Shown in pieces: positions 1-6,429 of a stretch of 13,805 bases of DNA. A program made the position numbers and the translations under genes. The notes beneath the pieces were generated by a model. That model worked only from the letters and a program-made list of their open reading frames with translations, had not been told where the DNA came from and did not search any database. The stretch is from an uncultured Alistipes sp. (lineage in GTDB: Bacteria > Bacteroidota > Bacteroidia > Bacteroidales > Rikenellaceae): NCBI GenBank assembly GCA_937895825.1, contig CALBKP010000017.1, forward strand, positions 1 through 13,805. Reading direction: 5' to 3'. Every line of letters starts with the position of its first letter. Positions within the stretch are counted from its first letter, which is position 1.

Positions 1-2
1 TT

Positions 3-194
3 CACAATCCCTCCAAACTTCCATTTGATAATGGTGGGTGGCCTTTCTATAATGACAATCAAGTTAAAGGTACAATCAGAATTACATCAACAGTGTGTAT
101 TGATAACGGATTCATAATTGCCTTTTACATCATCGTTGTCTTTTTCCTCTTTGTTACCTTGTTGTATATGTTGTCTTTGCTATTGCTTAGGTGA
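3..194 (+). CDS. Possible C-terminal end of an unrecognised membrane protein (partial)
   Basis: The frame is open from the left edge of the window to a TGA at 192-194, giving 63 residues with no start inside. The first half is polar and contains the stretch DNGGWPFYNDNQ; the second half is one long hydrophobic segment (FIIAFYIIVVFFLF, continuing to LLLLR) that could be a membrane helix at the extreme C-terminus. I do not recognise a family. The DNA here is pyrimidine-rich, which removes stop codons and produces hydrophobic translations by chance, and a second frame is also open up to position 114. The call is therefore weak and rests on the open frame reaching the window edge. Confidence 0.25.
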   Translation, partial: HNPSKLPFDNGGWPFYNDNQVKGTIRITSTVCIDNGFIIAFYIIVVFFLFVTLLYMLSLLLLR

Positions 195-508
195 GCATTT
201 TATGGTTTGCCAACTTGGTGCTAACATTCATTGTATGTACTTAGCTTTCAATTATTCACGTCTTCATGTTGTCTATCGTGACATTGTTTATTATTTAGGT
301 GGTGATTTGCATATCTCTTGTCATACTATGCAACTTTTTGTCAGCTTCTTATTATCATTTATTGTTTTGTTAAATCTTAGTGTGTTAGATTTTTTATTTG
401 ATTCTCTTTTCTTGTGTTCGTATTGAATAATTGTTGCATTAGGAGGATATTGAGAGCAATTTTTTGTTAATTTTGTATCACCGTTTTCTTATTTATTAAT
501 TTTTTTCG
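195..508. other. T-rich non-coding stretch upstream of the MFS gene
   Basis: This stretch of about 310 bases is clearly richer in T on the plus strand and lower in GC than the genes around it. An open frame crosses it (118-426), but it begins at TTG, is rich in Cys, Leu, Phe and Ser in the way translated T-rich DNA is, and matches no family I know, so I do not call it. The last 80 bases are probably the leader and promoter region of the MFS gene. I see no hairpin terminator or RNA gene here. Confidence 0.4.
468..475 (+). promoter_or_regulatory. Possible -7 box for the MFS gene
   Basis: TAATTTTG fits the Bacteroidota -7 consensus TAnnTTTG and lies 33 bases before the ATG at 509. No TTTG is found at the expected 19-21 base spacing upstream, so only half of the promoter signature is present. 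Confidence 0.35.
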
Positions 509-1720
509 ATGATTACCGAGGTAAAAGATAGACTCTGGACACGTAATTATCTCTTTGTCTGCATTGCGGCATTTATGATGTCGTTCTCGTTTTTTATCCT
601 TGTGCCGACGTTGCCGCTGTATCTTAAGGATACTTTTGGTATTAGTCAGGCAATGGTGGGCGTGGTACTTTCGTGCTATGTCGTGGCAGTGTTGAGCGTG
701 AGACCTATGGCAGGCTTTGTTGCAGATACTTTTCAGCGTAAGAGTGTCTACATCGTTGCCTACGCAATATTCGTCGCTTCGTTCCTCGGTTATTTCTTTA
801 TAACTCAGTCTCTGGCTCTGTTTATCTTGTTGCGTATATTCCACGGTTTTTCGTTTGGTATGCTTACTACTGCGGGCAATACGCTCGTTATAGATGTTAT
901 GCCCTCGTCGCGCCGCGGTGAAGGACTTGGATACTACGGAGTTACGAATAATCTTGCTATGGCCTTTGGTCCTATGGCGGGTTTGTTTATCATCTCGTCT
1001 GGAAACTATACGCTGCTGTTTCTTACCTCGCTTGTTACTGGTACTATTGGATTGATTCTTGGTGCTCTTGTGCGTGTGCCTAAGCGCGAGCGTAAAGAGA
1101 ATGTCGAGTTTAAACTATCGGCCGATCGTTTCTTTTTGAAGGAGGGTATTCGCGCTTGTATTGCCTTTATGCTTCTTGCCATTCCCTATGGCATGACAAC
1201 AAGCTATATGGCGCTCTATGCCCAGTCGGTAGGTATCACGCATAATGCAGGCTTGTTCTTTACTGTCATGGCTGCCGGCCTTATAGCCTCGCGTCTGCAC
1301 TCTGGCAAGCAGGTTGATCGTGGCTTTATATCTGAAACGATTCGGCTCGGCATCTGTATCGCCTTTCTCGGTGCTCTTGGTGAGGCATCGCTCGCTATGG
1401 CTGGTTCGTATAGCGTATCGTTGGCATATATCGTTTACTTTATTACAGCTTTCCTATTTGGCTATGGCTATGGCACTTTGTTCCCCGCCTATAATACGCT
1501 CTTTATTAACCTTGCACCTAATTCTCGTCGTGCTACGGCAAATGCAACTTACCTCACTGGCTGGGATGTAGGCATAGGAGCTGGTATGTTGTTTGGAGGT
1601 TATATAGCTGAATATGGTTATGCCTACTGCTACATATTTGGTGCTGTATTGGTGCTCCTTGCGCTTATCTTCTTTGTAAGCTCTGTTACGCCACACTTCC
1701 ATAAGTATAGACTTAGATAG
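509..1720 (+). CDS. MFS efflux transporter, DHA1-like
   Basis: A 403-residue inner-membrane transporter of the major facilitator superfamily, with a length and hydrophobic pattern consistent with 12 helices. The loop between helices 2 and 3 carries motif A (RPMAGFVADTFQRK, residues 65-78). Helix 4 has a motif B-like LLRIFHGFSFG (107-117). Helix 5 carries the antiporter motif C, seen as FGPMAGLF (153-160). A degenerate second motif A (SGKQVDRG) marks the start of the C-terminal half. Motif C is typical of proton-coupled efflux pumps (drug:H+ antiporters), so export of a small molecule is likely, but the substrate cannot be read from sequence. The ATG at 509 leaves a short cytoplasmic N-terminus. 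The gene stands alone and ends 6 bases before a strong hairpin shared with the convergent operon. I see no adjacent regulator on the same strand. Confidence 0.9.
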   Translation: MITEVKDRLWTRNYLFVCIAAFMMSFSFFILVPTLPLYLKDTFGISQAMVGVVLSCYVVAVLSVRPMAGFVADTFQRKSVYIVAYAIFVASFLGYFFITQSLALFILLRIFHGFSFGMLTTAGNTLVIDVMPSSRRGEGLGYYGVTNNLAMAFGPMAGLFIISSGNYTLLFLTSLVTGTIGLILGALVRVPKRERKENVEFKLSADRFFLKEGIRACIAFMLLAIPYGMTTSYMALYAQSVGITHNAGLFFTVMAAGLIASRLHSGKQVDRGFISETIRLGICIAFLGALGEASLAMAGSYSVSLAYIVYFITAFLFGYGYGTLFPAYNTLFINLAPNSRRATANATYLTGWDVGIGAGMLFGGYIAEYGYAYCYIFGAVLVLLALIFFVSSVTPHFHKYRLR

Positions 1721-1726
1721 AATTAG

Positions 1727-1754
1727 TAAAGGGTGTCATGGTTGACACCCTTTA
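1727..1754. terminator. Bidirectional hairpin between MFS gene and winged-helix operon
   Basis: A 12-bp perfect stem (TAAAGGGTGTCA paired with TGACACCCTTTA) closes a 4-base loop TGGT. It lies between two convergent genes, 6 bases after one stop codon and 3 bases from the other. The A/T-rich stem ends give a short U tract in either direction, so it can serve both transcripts. Confidence 0.85.
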
Positions 1755-1757
1755 TTG

Positions 1758-2042
1758 TTACATCTTAAGGTACGCTCTCAGTGCTTCGACATAGTTGGCA
1801 AATGCCTCACGCCCAGTATCAGTTATACGACATACTGTTCGAGGCATCTTTCCCTTGAACCCCTTTTCCACCTCGATATATCCCGCTTTTTGGAGTTTGT
1901 CTATCTGTACGCTCAGATTTCCTGCTGTGGCACCTGTCTCTGTACGTATGTAGACAAAATCGGCCTCCTCGACACCTACGAGTATCGACATTACGGCGAG
2001 GCGTAGCTCGGAGTGTAGCAGTGGATCGAGTGGCTTAAGCAT
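1758..2042 (-). CDS. Single-domain winged-helix transcriptional regulator (HTH_34-like)
   Basis: A 94-residue protein consisting almost entirely of one winged-helix DNA-binding domain. The N-terminal helices (HSELRLAVMSILV) lead into a helix-turn-helix whose recognition part is TGATAGNLSVQIDKLQKAGYI (about residues 36-56), then the wing (EVEKGFKGKMPRTVCRIT) and a closing helix. This pattern matches the PF13601-like regulators common in Bacteroidota, related to the MarR/ArsR folds. No ligand or metal-binding domain is present. It is the last gene of a three-gene operon and its ATG overlaps the end of the upstream membrane-protein gene by 8 bases, which suggests translational coupling. From family knowledge this regulator is regularly found next to just such a membrane protein. 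Its likely targets include its own operon, but that is inference. Confidence 0.85.
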   Translation of the reverse strand: MLKPLDPLLHSELRLAVMSILVGVEEADFVYIRTETGATAGNLSVQIDKLQKAGYIEVEKGFKGKMPRTVCRITDTGREAFANYVEALRAYLKM

Positions 2043-2694
2043 TATTCACACGTTTTGAGCGGTTGTAAAGTATATGTCCTGGTATTACCATCATAATTAG
2101 GAAAATCAGCGCAAAGATAACAATTTCTATGTAAAGTACGGCCTCGATATTTGCAATTCCGCTGTCGCGAAGTGCTATGCCGTACTCACGCATTAGGAGA
2201 TGCCAAGCAGGGAAGAGTAGCGACAATACAACGCCCGCCTTGCCTGCCCAAGCCAAGACATCGTGGCGACATATCTTGCCTGTAATCACTGTGCCCATAC
2301 CCATCATTAGTGAGGTGAGATATAGTAGGCTTGTGTGGTAAACCAACGCTGCGATAAATACCATGCCGAAAGATAGACCGAATACTGTCCATACAGCACT
2401 TATACTACGGTCTACGTATGACTTCGGTCGCGTATTGTTAGCATTGCGGTTAAGAATTATCGTTCCTATGCCACCAACCACGGGTATTAGGAACCATGCC
2501 CATAGACAAAGCGGCATTGGTAGGTGACATATTTGCGCTAAGTACTCGAAGAGTGATACGATTACGGTGGTGTAGCCCCAGAGTAGGAAATATTTTCCGC
2601 TCTCGCTGTCGATATGTGCCGAGGTATCGGCAATCATTTTTGAGATTATCTCAATGCTGCGACGTTCATCGAGTCGCTTGTCATCTGTTGTCAT
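2035..2694 (-). CDS. Six-helix membrane protein paired with winged-helix regulator
   Basis: A 219-residue integral membrane protein of unknown function. A 34-residue polar N-terminus (SIEIISKMIADTSAHID) precedes the first helix, which begins YFLLWGY. Six hydrophobic segments are visible at about 35-56, 62-81, 100-119, 122-140, 147-168 and 183-209, followed by a basic tail (NRSKRVNNA) that should be cytoplasmic. An N-terminus ending in a [Y/F]FLxWG motif next to a small winged-helix regulator is a recurrent arrangement in Bacteroidota, to my knowledge without an assigned function. No catalytic or transport motif is seen. The gene lies 2 bases after the small upstream membrane-protein gene and overlaps the regulator gene by 8 bases, so the three are almost certainly co-transcribed. 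It could sense an envelope signal, but nothing in the sequence proves it. Confidence 0.85.
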   Translation of the reverse strand: MTTDDKRLDERRSIEIISKMIADTSAHIDSESGKYFLLWGYTTVIVSLFEYLAQICHLPMPLCLWAWFLIPVVGGIGTIILNRNANNTRPKSYVDRSISAVWTVFGLSFGMVFIAALVYHTSLLYLTSLMMGMGTVITGKICRHDVLAWAGKAGVVLSLLFPAWHLLMREYGIALRDSGIANIEAVLYIEIVIFALIFLIMMVIPGHILYNRSKRVNNA

Positions 2695-2696
2695 AG

Positions 2697-2909
2697 TTAC
2701 TCCTCCTTTGTGTTTTGTTTAACAATGATGTAGTCGATAAGGTCGAAGAGGAACGATCCGCAAAGACCTGCTGTCACCCATAAGCCCCATCGTAGCCCGG
2801 GGGTAAATTGGTAGTTGATTATTAGCATTACGGCACTTAGTAGAACGATGCGTAATGCTCGGCGCAATAGCTGCGCCTTGGCTGGTAGTGTCTTAATTTT
2901 ATCCTCCAT
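2697..2909 (-). CDS. Small two-helix membrane protein
   Basis: A 70-residue protein with a basic, amphipathic start (KIKTLPAKAQLLRRALR), two hydrophobic segments at about residues 20-35 and 41-61, and a charged tail (KQNTKEE). The tryptophan and glycine-rich second segment (WGLWVTAGLCGSFLFDLIDY) resembles small 2TM-type proteins, but I cannot assign it to a family with certainty. It is the first gene of the operon: the ATG is 27 bases from the -7 box of a well-formed promoter, and only 2 bases separate its stop from the next ATG. Its tight linkage suggests that it works with the six-helix membrane protein. Confidence 0.75.
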   Translation of the reverse strand: MEDKIKTLPAKAQLLRRALRIVLLSAVMLIINYQFTPGLRWGLWVTAGLCGSFLFDLIDYIIVKQNTKEE

Positions 2910-2936
2910 AGTCGTTCGTTTTTAAGTTATACATTG

Positions 2937-2968
2937 CAAATATAAATAAGTTTATAATATAAACCAAA
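2937..2968 (-). promoter_or_regulatory. Promoter of the membrane protein/winged-helix operon
   Basis: Read on the minus strand this is TTTG (2968-2965), 20 bases, then TATATTTG (2944-2937), a full match to the Bacteroidota sigma-70 consensus. Transcription would start near 2930 and give a leader of about 20 bases before the ATG at 2909. Confidence 0.75.
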
Positions 2969-3104
2969 TATTTTTTACAAAATTTTTTCTTACCTATTTT
3001 TTTCGCTTGGATTTAGGCCATTTCATTAGATATAGATGTTTAATGTCGTAAAGTGCTGATTTTTAGTATTATAACTGTGTATATTGTGGCGTGTATGTAA
3101 CTTG

Positions 3105-3164
3105 CTGATTATCAGAAAGTTGAAAAAATAGATTTTATGTACAATGTAATTCATTGATAATCAG
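3105..3164. repeat. Inverted pair of TGATTATCA-like motifs, possible operator
   Basis: CTGATTATCAG at 3105-3115 is nearly a perfect palindrome on its own. TTGATAATCAG at 3154-3164 carries the same motif on the opposite strand: ten bases, CTGATTATCA, match TGATAATCAG as an inverted repeat. The two centres are about 49-50 bases apart, close to five helical turns. The second copy ends 42 bases before the -33 box of the lipoprotein-cluster promoter. This is the expected look of a dimeric regulator's site pair, but AT-rich DNA makes chance copies possible. Confidence 0.4.
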
Positions 3165-3206
3165 TATGGTTTTGATCCGAATCTGGAATTTTTAGAAGCC
3201 ATAAAA

Positions 3207-3239
3207 TTTGGAAAACGCCTGCAAGAGAGCGTAACTTTG
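3207..3239 (+). promoter_or_regulatory. Promoter of the four-lipoprotein cluster
   Basis: TTTG at 3207-3210, 21 bases, then TAACTTTG at 3232-3239 form a complete Bacteroidota promoter. Transcription would begin near 3246, about 40 bases before the ATG at 3285. This placement also rules out the in-frame TTG at 3237 as the start of the first gene, because it lies inside the -7 box. Confidence 0.75.
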
Positions 3240-3284
3240 CAAAAGAAAAGCTCGCAAATAATACAAACTAAAATTATAAGTACT

Positions 3285-4322
3285 ATGAGAACAAAACATT
3301 TTTTCTATCTGCTCGCCGCGCTACCACTCATCTTCGTAGCGTGCGACAAGAAGGGCGGCGATGATGCTAATGCCCAGAAGCCCGAGAACTACGATGTCCG
3401 CATCGAGGCAAAATATCTCTTGGCGGAGTATTGGGGCGATGAGTTTTCTCCCGGTGTGGATAACTACTCGATTATCATTGCCGAGAATGAGTTTAAGATG
3501 GACTTCGGTGGCACGACGCTCACCGCTGGCTCGTACTACTGCCTCGATGTCTATGCCCCTGTGACCGATGATGGCAAGCTCCCCGCGGGCACATATACGC
3601 TTGATATGTCGGAGAGCTGTTCGGAGTGGACTATCGACGGCACCGTATCGTGCCTGATTGTGGTTGATGAGAATGGAAATTTCGTGACCGATGAGGAGGG
3701 TATCGTCTTTAGCGAGGCGACGCTTGTTGTCGAGGAGAACCACGCCGAGCTTACCGCCGTAGTGGAGGGTGAGACTCACTACGTCACCTTCTCGGGTAAG
3801 TTTGCCAGCCTCGACTCGACGAATGATGGTGGCGATGTTATCCGCCTGACCACACTCCTAAACGATGTAGAGGTCGAGGGCGATGCTGCGATATTCGTCG
3901 TGGAGACGTTGGGAGGGGTTACCGACGACGGTCGTGAGCTCGCCTATATGCTCGTTGTGGAGGACTACGAGGAGTTTGGTAACGGTAGCTGTGCGATGTT
4001 TATGCTCGAGCTCGCATTGGAGGCGGGCTCTGACACAATCTCTGGAACGTATAGCGTAGCCGAGGGCACAATGAATGTTGGTGCGTATGATGCTGATGGG
4101 ATGTGTGGCTCGTGGTACTTCGATACCGTGGATGGTGATATGGGTATTGAGTATGCCGCTATTCAGGATGGCTCGGTAACATTCACTCAGGATGGCGATG
4201 GCTGTGCGATGACGCTCGACTGCAGCGATGCCGAGGGTTATGCCATCAAGGCGACGTTAAGCGGTATGTTCCTATCGGATAGTTTTGCCCCGGAGGCCTT
4301 TATGCAGGCGTTTAATAGGTAA
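3285..4322 (+). CDS. Acidic lipoprotein with two repeated beta-rich domains
   Basis: A 345-residue lipoprotein of unknown function. The signal peptide (MRTKHFFYLL...) ends in a lipobox, VAC, with the lipidated cysteine at residue 20, followed by DKKGGDD. I chose the ATG at 3285 because it gives a proper signal peptide and lies after the predicted transcription start. The mature part is rich in Asp and Glu and shows an internal duplication: each half has an AGTYTL / SGTYSV turn, then a Ser/Trp/Tyr-containing strand, a short dG-containing loop, a strand starting ATLVV / GSVTF, and an ending VTFSGKF / ATLSGMF (roughly residues 100-178 and 258-337). This suggests two copies of one beta-sandwich or barrel module. 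No enzyme motif is visible. It heads a run of four co-directional lipoprotein genes with gaps of only 20-26 bases. Exposure on the outer membrane is likely for such proteins but not shown. Confidence 0.85.
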   Translation: MRTKHFFYLLAALPLIFVACDKKGGDDANAQKPENYDVRIEAKYLLAEYWGDEFSPGVDNYSIIIAENEFKMDFGGTTLTAGSYYCLDVYAPVTDDGKLPAGTYTLDMSESCSEWTIDGTVSCLIVVDENGNFVTDEEGIVFSEATLVVEENHAELTAVVEGETHYVTFSGKFASLDSTNDGGDVIRLTTLLNDVEVEGDAAIFVVETLGGVTDDGRELAYMLVVEDYEEFGNGSCAMFMLELALEAGSDTISGTYSVAEGTMNVGAYDADGMCGSWYFDTVDGDMGIEYAAIQDGSVTFTQDGDGCAMTLDCSDAEGYAIKATLSGMFLSDSFAPEAFMQAFNR

Positions 4323-4342
4323 TAGTATAATAGATTAGGTTT

Positions 4343-4867
4343 ATGAAAAATTCAGTTTTTGCTTTTGCGATTATGTTGTTTGGTGTGGTGATGCTTCAGT
4401 CGTGCGATAGAAACGTCGATGACGAGTGGCGCGTAATGGTAGACACTGACCCTACACCCGTCTATTTCGTTGTCAAAGATGCCGAGGGTAACAACTTGCT
4501 GGATAAAAATTATGAGGAAAATATCCTCGATAGCGAGCTTACGATTACGGTCAACGAACAAGAGACTATGGGCGTTTTGATTACGGAGGTCGTGCCCGAT
4601 GGCTATAATCCTGGTCTATATCTCGGCAGCGTTAAGGTTGATGATGTTGAGATTCCGTGTCTTGAGTATTGGTATATACACCATAACGAGGAGGGCGAGC
4701 GTCAGCATTTCCGCCTAAACTGGGGTGACGGCACCTCGGACGTGGTAGAGATAAGCTACTACTTCACGGCGCACAACAAGGGTGAAGATATCGTATGCCA
4801 TAAGAAGGTGTGGCTCAATGGTGAACTTAATGCCGAAGGGTCGCTCGTTGCAACCATCATTAAATAG
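4343..4867 (+). CDS. Lipoprotein of unknown function
   Basis: A 174-residue lipoprotein. The signal peptide runs from MKNSVFAF to the lipobox LQSC, with Cys21 lipidated. The acidic stretch just after it (DRNVDDEW) resembles the short acidic signals that send Bacteroidota lipoproteins to the cell surface. The mature part begins with a segment of the type VYFVVKDAEGNNLLD and ends with strands around LNWGDGTSDVVEISYYF and KKVWLNGE, a pattern I associate with small beta-sandwich lipoproteins of Bacteroidota without known function. It lies 20 bases after the first cluster gene and 23 before the next, with no promoter between, so it should be co-transcribed. Confidence 0.82.
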   Translation: MKNSVFAFAIMLFGVVMLQSCDRNVDDEWRVMVDTDPTPVYFVVKDAEGNNLLDKNYEENILDSELTITVNEQETMGVLITEVVPDGYNPGLYLGSVKVDDVEIPCLEYWYIHHNEEGERQHFRLNWGDGTSDVVEISYYFTAHNKGEDIVCHKKVWLNGELNAEGSLVATIIK

Positions 4868-4890
4868 AACCTTCCCAAAACTTTTAAGCG

Positions 4891-5592
4891 ATGAGACGTT
4901 GTATTATATATATTGTTGCGGCGGTTGCTCTCCTTTCGCTTGCATCGTGTGAGAAGCTCGTGTTTGAACTGCTCGTTGAGCGTCCGCTTACGAACCTCGA
5001 TGACAAGATTGACGAACGGCAGCAGAAGCGAAACGTTCACCCCTTCGAGCTATATATCACCACTTCAGAGCCCGAACTCTCGGAGTGTAGGTTCTATGGC
5101 GATCGTCAGGATTCTAAGACCTCGATGGACCCAACACCGAATGATTGGTTTGAGTTTAGCTACGAGCCCGACGGGTCGTTTAGCTTCGTGCTCGATTGTC
5201 GATGGGCATCGCTCGACGAGAATATTCGCAGCAATACGAGCATTTACCTGCATCCAACGGAGGGTGTACCCTTCGAGCTTAACAAGTGCTACTATTTTGG
5301 TGACTATATGGGTGCTGTGGGGGATGGCTATATTCTTGAGGATAGTTATATGGAGCTATATATGTTTGATATGCAGAGGGAAAATCCTTATACGCCCATA
5401 ATCTATACATCGACATCGGGCTGGATAAAGTTCACGCACTATGAGTCGTATAGCGGTTCGGCACTCTTGATGGATAATGCACAAATCATCGACGCTGAGT
5501 TCTACTTCGAGACCGTCGATGCCGAAAGTGGTGAGGTTATTATGCGTGCCGAAAACTGTAAATTAGAGAATTGCTGGGGAGAAATCCGATAA
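4891..5592 (+). CDS. Lipoprotein of unknown function
   Basis: A 233-residue lipoprotein with a short signal peptide ending in LASC (Cys20). After the cysteine it is EKLVFELL, without an acidic export tag. The mature protein is rich in aromatic residues, especially Tyr (CYYFGDYMG, SYMELYMFD). Near the C-terminus it has the pattern GWIKFTHYES ... IDAEFYFETVDAESGEVI ... ENCKLE, which resembles the last strands of small Bacteroidota lipoproteins where a G[TE]F-type strand is followed by a DSGE turn (DUF5025/DUF6252-like). I consider this family link only suggestive. It is the third gene of the cluster; the stop is 26 bases before the next ATG. Confidence 0.82.
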   Translation: MRRCIIYIVAAVALLSLASCEKLVFELLVERPLTNLDDKIDERQQKRNVHPFELYITTSEPELSECRFYGDRQDSKTSMDPTPNDWFEFSYEPDGSFSFVLDCRWASLDENIRSNTSIYLHPTEGVPFELNKCYYFGDYMGAVGDGYILEDSYMELYMFDMQRENPYTPIIYTSTSGWIKFTHYESYSGSALLMDNAQIIDAEFYFETVDAESGEVIMRAENCKLENCWGEIR

Positions 5593-5618
5593 GTTTAATG
5601 ATTAATAAAATTATGTTT

Positions 5619-6359
5619 ATGAGAAGAAAATTGTTTATGCTGTCTCTCGTTGCTACAATAGTTGCTGTCAGCTGCGATTCAGACAAGAAAAATGTTCCAT
5701 CCCCCGATGATGGTGAGAACAAACCAACGACCTATTGCGATGTGTTGCTCCCGGATGAGGGCTTTGGTCGCGATGAGATGGTGTGGCTCTTGGAGCTTGT
5801 GGAAGAGCAGGAGGGTGAGATCGATGACGCACTCTTTGTTGAGAAGTTGCATACAACATTCTTCGATTGTGCAGATGGTTATTATGTTTCGGGTGAGCCC
5901 AAGCAGTGGATGTGGGCTGCTCTGGTGGATGGCGGCGGTGATATGTTAGGTGCTATCTATTTTGACGATGATGGCACGTATGTGTCGCGTGAGGTCTTTC
6001 TATCTACATTTACAGGTGATGAGGTTGGAGAGCGTATGTTGCGCGATGGATATGCTGGTTGGTACAGTCGCAATGATTGGCACTATGAGGCCGAGAGTAA
6101 CACACTGATTACATCTTTTGAGGGGTATGAGCTTCGTGCCGAGGTGCTATATTGCGATGAGGATGAGGCTGTTTTGCGAGGTCATATTGGCGGTTTCTCA
6201 TTTATCGCGTACGATGACGATGGCTCACATATCGCTTTTGACAATGAGCTCTTCCTAATCTTCTTTGGCGAGGATGGCCGAGATACTTTCCTCGATGCTT
6301 GCACGCTTACGAAAGACGAATTTATGGCACTATACGAGGAGTATGCCAATGAGCAGTAG
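5619..6359 (+). CDS. Acidic lipoprotein, last gene of the cluster
   Basis: A 246-residue lipoprotein. I chose the ATG at 5619 because it gives a compact signal peptide (MRRKLFMLSLV...) ending in AVSC with Cys19 lipidated; in-frame ATGs at 5598 and 5613 and a TTG inside the preceding gene are less likely. The region after the cysteine (DSDKKNVPSPDDGENKP) is a disordered acidic linker. The mature part is strongly acidic, with a middle section of the form WHYEAESNTLITSF ... AEVLYCDEDEAVLRGHIGG that recalls lipocalin-like strand patterns in Bacteroidota lipoproteins; this is a resemblance only. It ends 16 bases before a 15-bp perfect hairpin, marking the end of the transcript. Confidence 0.82.
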   Translation: MRRKLFMLSLVATIVAVSCDSDKKNVPSPDDGENKPTTYCDVLLPDEGFGRDEMVWLLELVEEQEGEIDDALFVEKLHTTFFDCADGYYVSGEPKQWMWAALVDGGGDMLGAIYFDDDGTYVSREVFLSTFTGDEVGERMLRDGYAGWYSRNDWHYEAESNTLITSFEGYELRAEVLYCDEDEAVLRGHIGGFSFIAYDDDGSHIAFDNELFLIFFGEDGRDTFLDACTLTKDEFMALYEEYANEQ

Positions 6360-6375
6360 GTTGTGCCTATATGAC

Positions 6376-6410
6376 AATCGGGACTATTCCTTCACGGAAT
6401 AGTCCCGATT
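6376..6410. terminator. 15-bp perfect hairpin ending the lipoprotein cluster
   Basis: AATCGGGACTATTCC at 6376-6390 pairs perfectly with 6396-6410 around the 5-base loop TTCAC. It lies between convergent genes, 16 bases after the lipoprotein stop and 19 bases from the DUF5606 stop on the other strand. No long U-run follows on either side, only ATATTTCTT on the plus strand, but the stem is strong enough to work in both directions. Confidence 0.8.
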
Positions 6411-6429
6411 ATATTTCTTCCAAAATAGT

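Larger units (their letters stand above)
2910..3284. other. Divergent AT-rich regulatory region
   Basis: These 375 bases contain no credible gene. They hold the two outward-facing promoters, a pair of inverted motifs (3105-3115 and 3154-3164), T-runs near 2970-3003 and a weak inverted repeat (TATGGTTT at 3165 with AAGCCATA at 3196, one G-U pair) just before the -33 box of the plus-strand promoter. Its length is more than two simple promoters need, which leaves room for regulator sites. Confidence 0.6.

Noticed and set aside
118..426. Open frame of 102 codons on the plus strand before the MFS gene
   Set aside because: It starts at TTG, is rich in Cys, Leu, Phe and Ser as expected from T-rich DNA, has no recognisable domain and no promoter ahead.
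441..446. AGGAGG as a Shine-Dalgarno site for the MFS gene
   Set aside because: It is more than 60 bases before the ATG at 509 and upstream of the predicted transcription start, and this phylum rarely uses such sites.
3165..3203. TATGGTTT / AAGCCATA inverted repeat as a terminator or riboswitch
   Set aside because: The 8-bp arms include a G-U pair, the loop is 23 bases and there is no gene end or U-run to support it; it lies before the predicted transcription start.
3237..3284. TTG start giving the first lipoprotein 16 extra residues
   Set aside because: The TTG falls inside the -7 box of the predicted promoter, and the extra residues would spoil the signal peptide.
3321..3779. Minus-strand open frame of 152 codons
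   Set aside because: It lies entirely antisense to the first lipoprotein gene, which has a promoter, signal peptide and lipobox; the antisense frame is a product of codon bias.
5571..5618. TTG start giving the fourth cluster lipoprotein 16 extra residues
   Set aside because: It begins within the preceding gene and puts a long polar stretch before the signal peptide; ATG 5619 gives a normal one.
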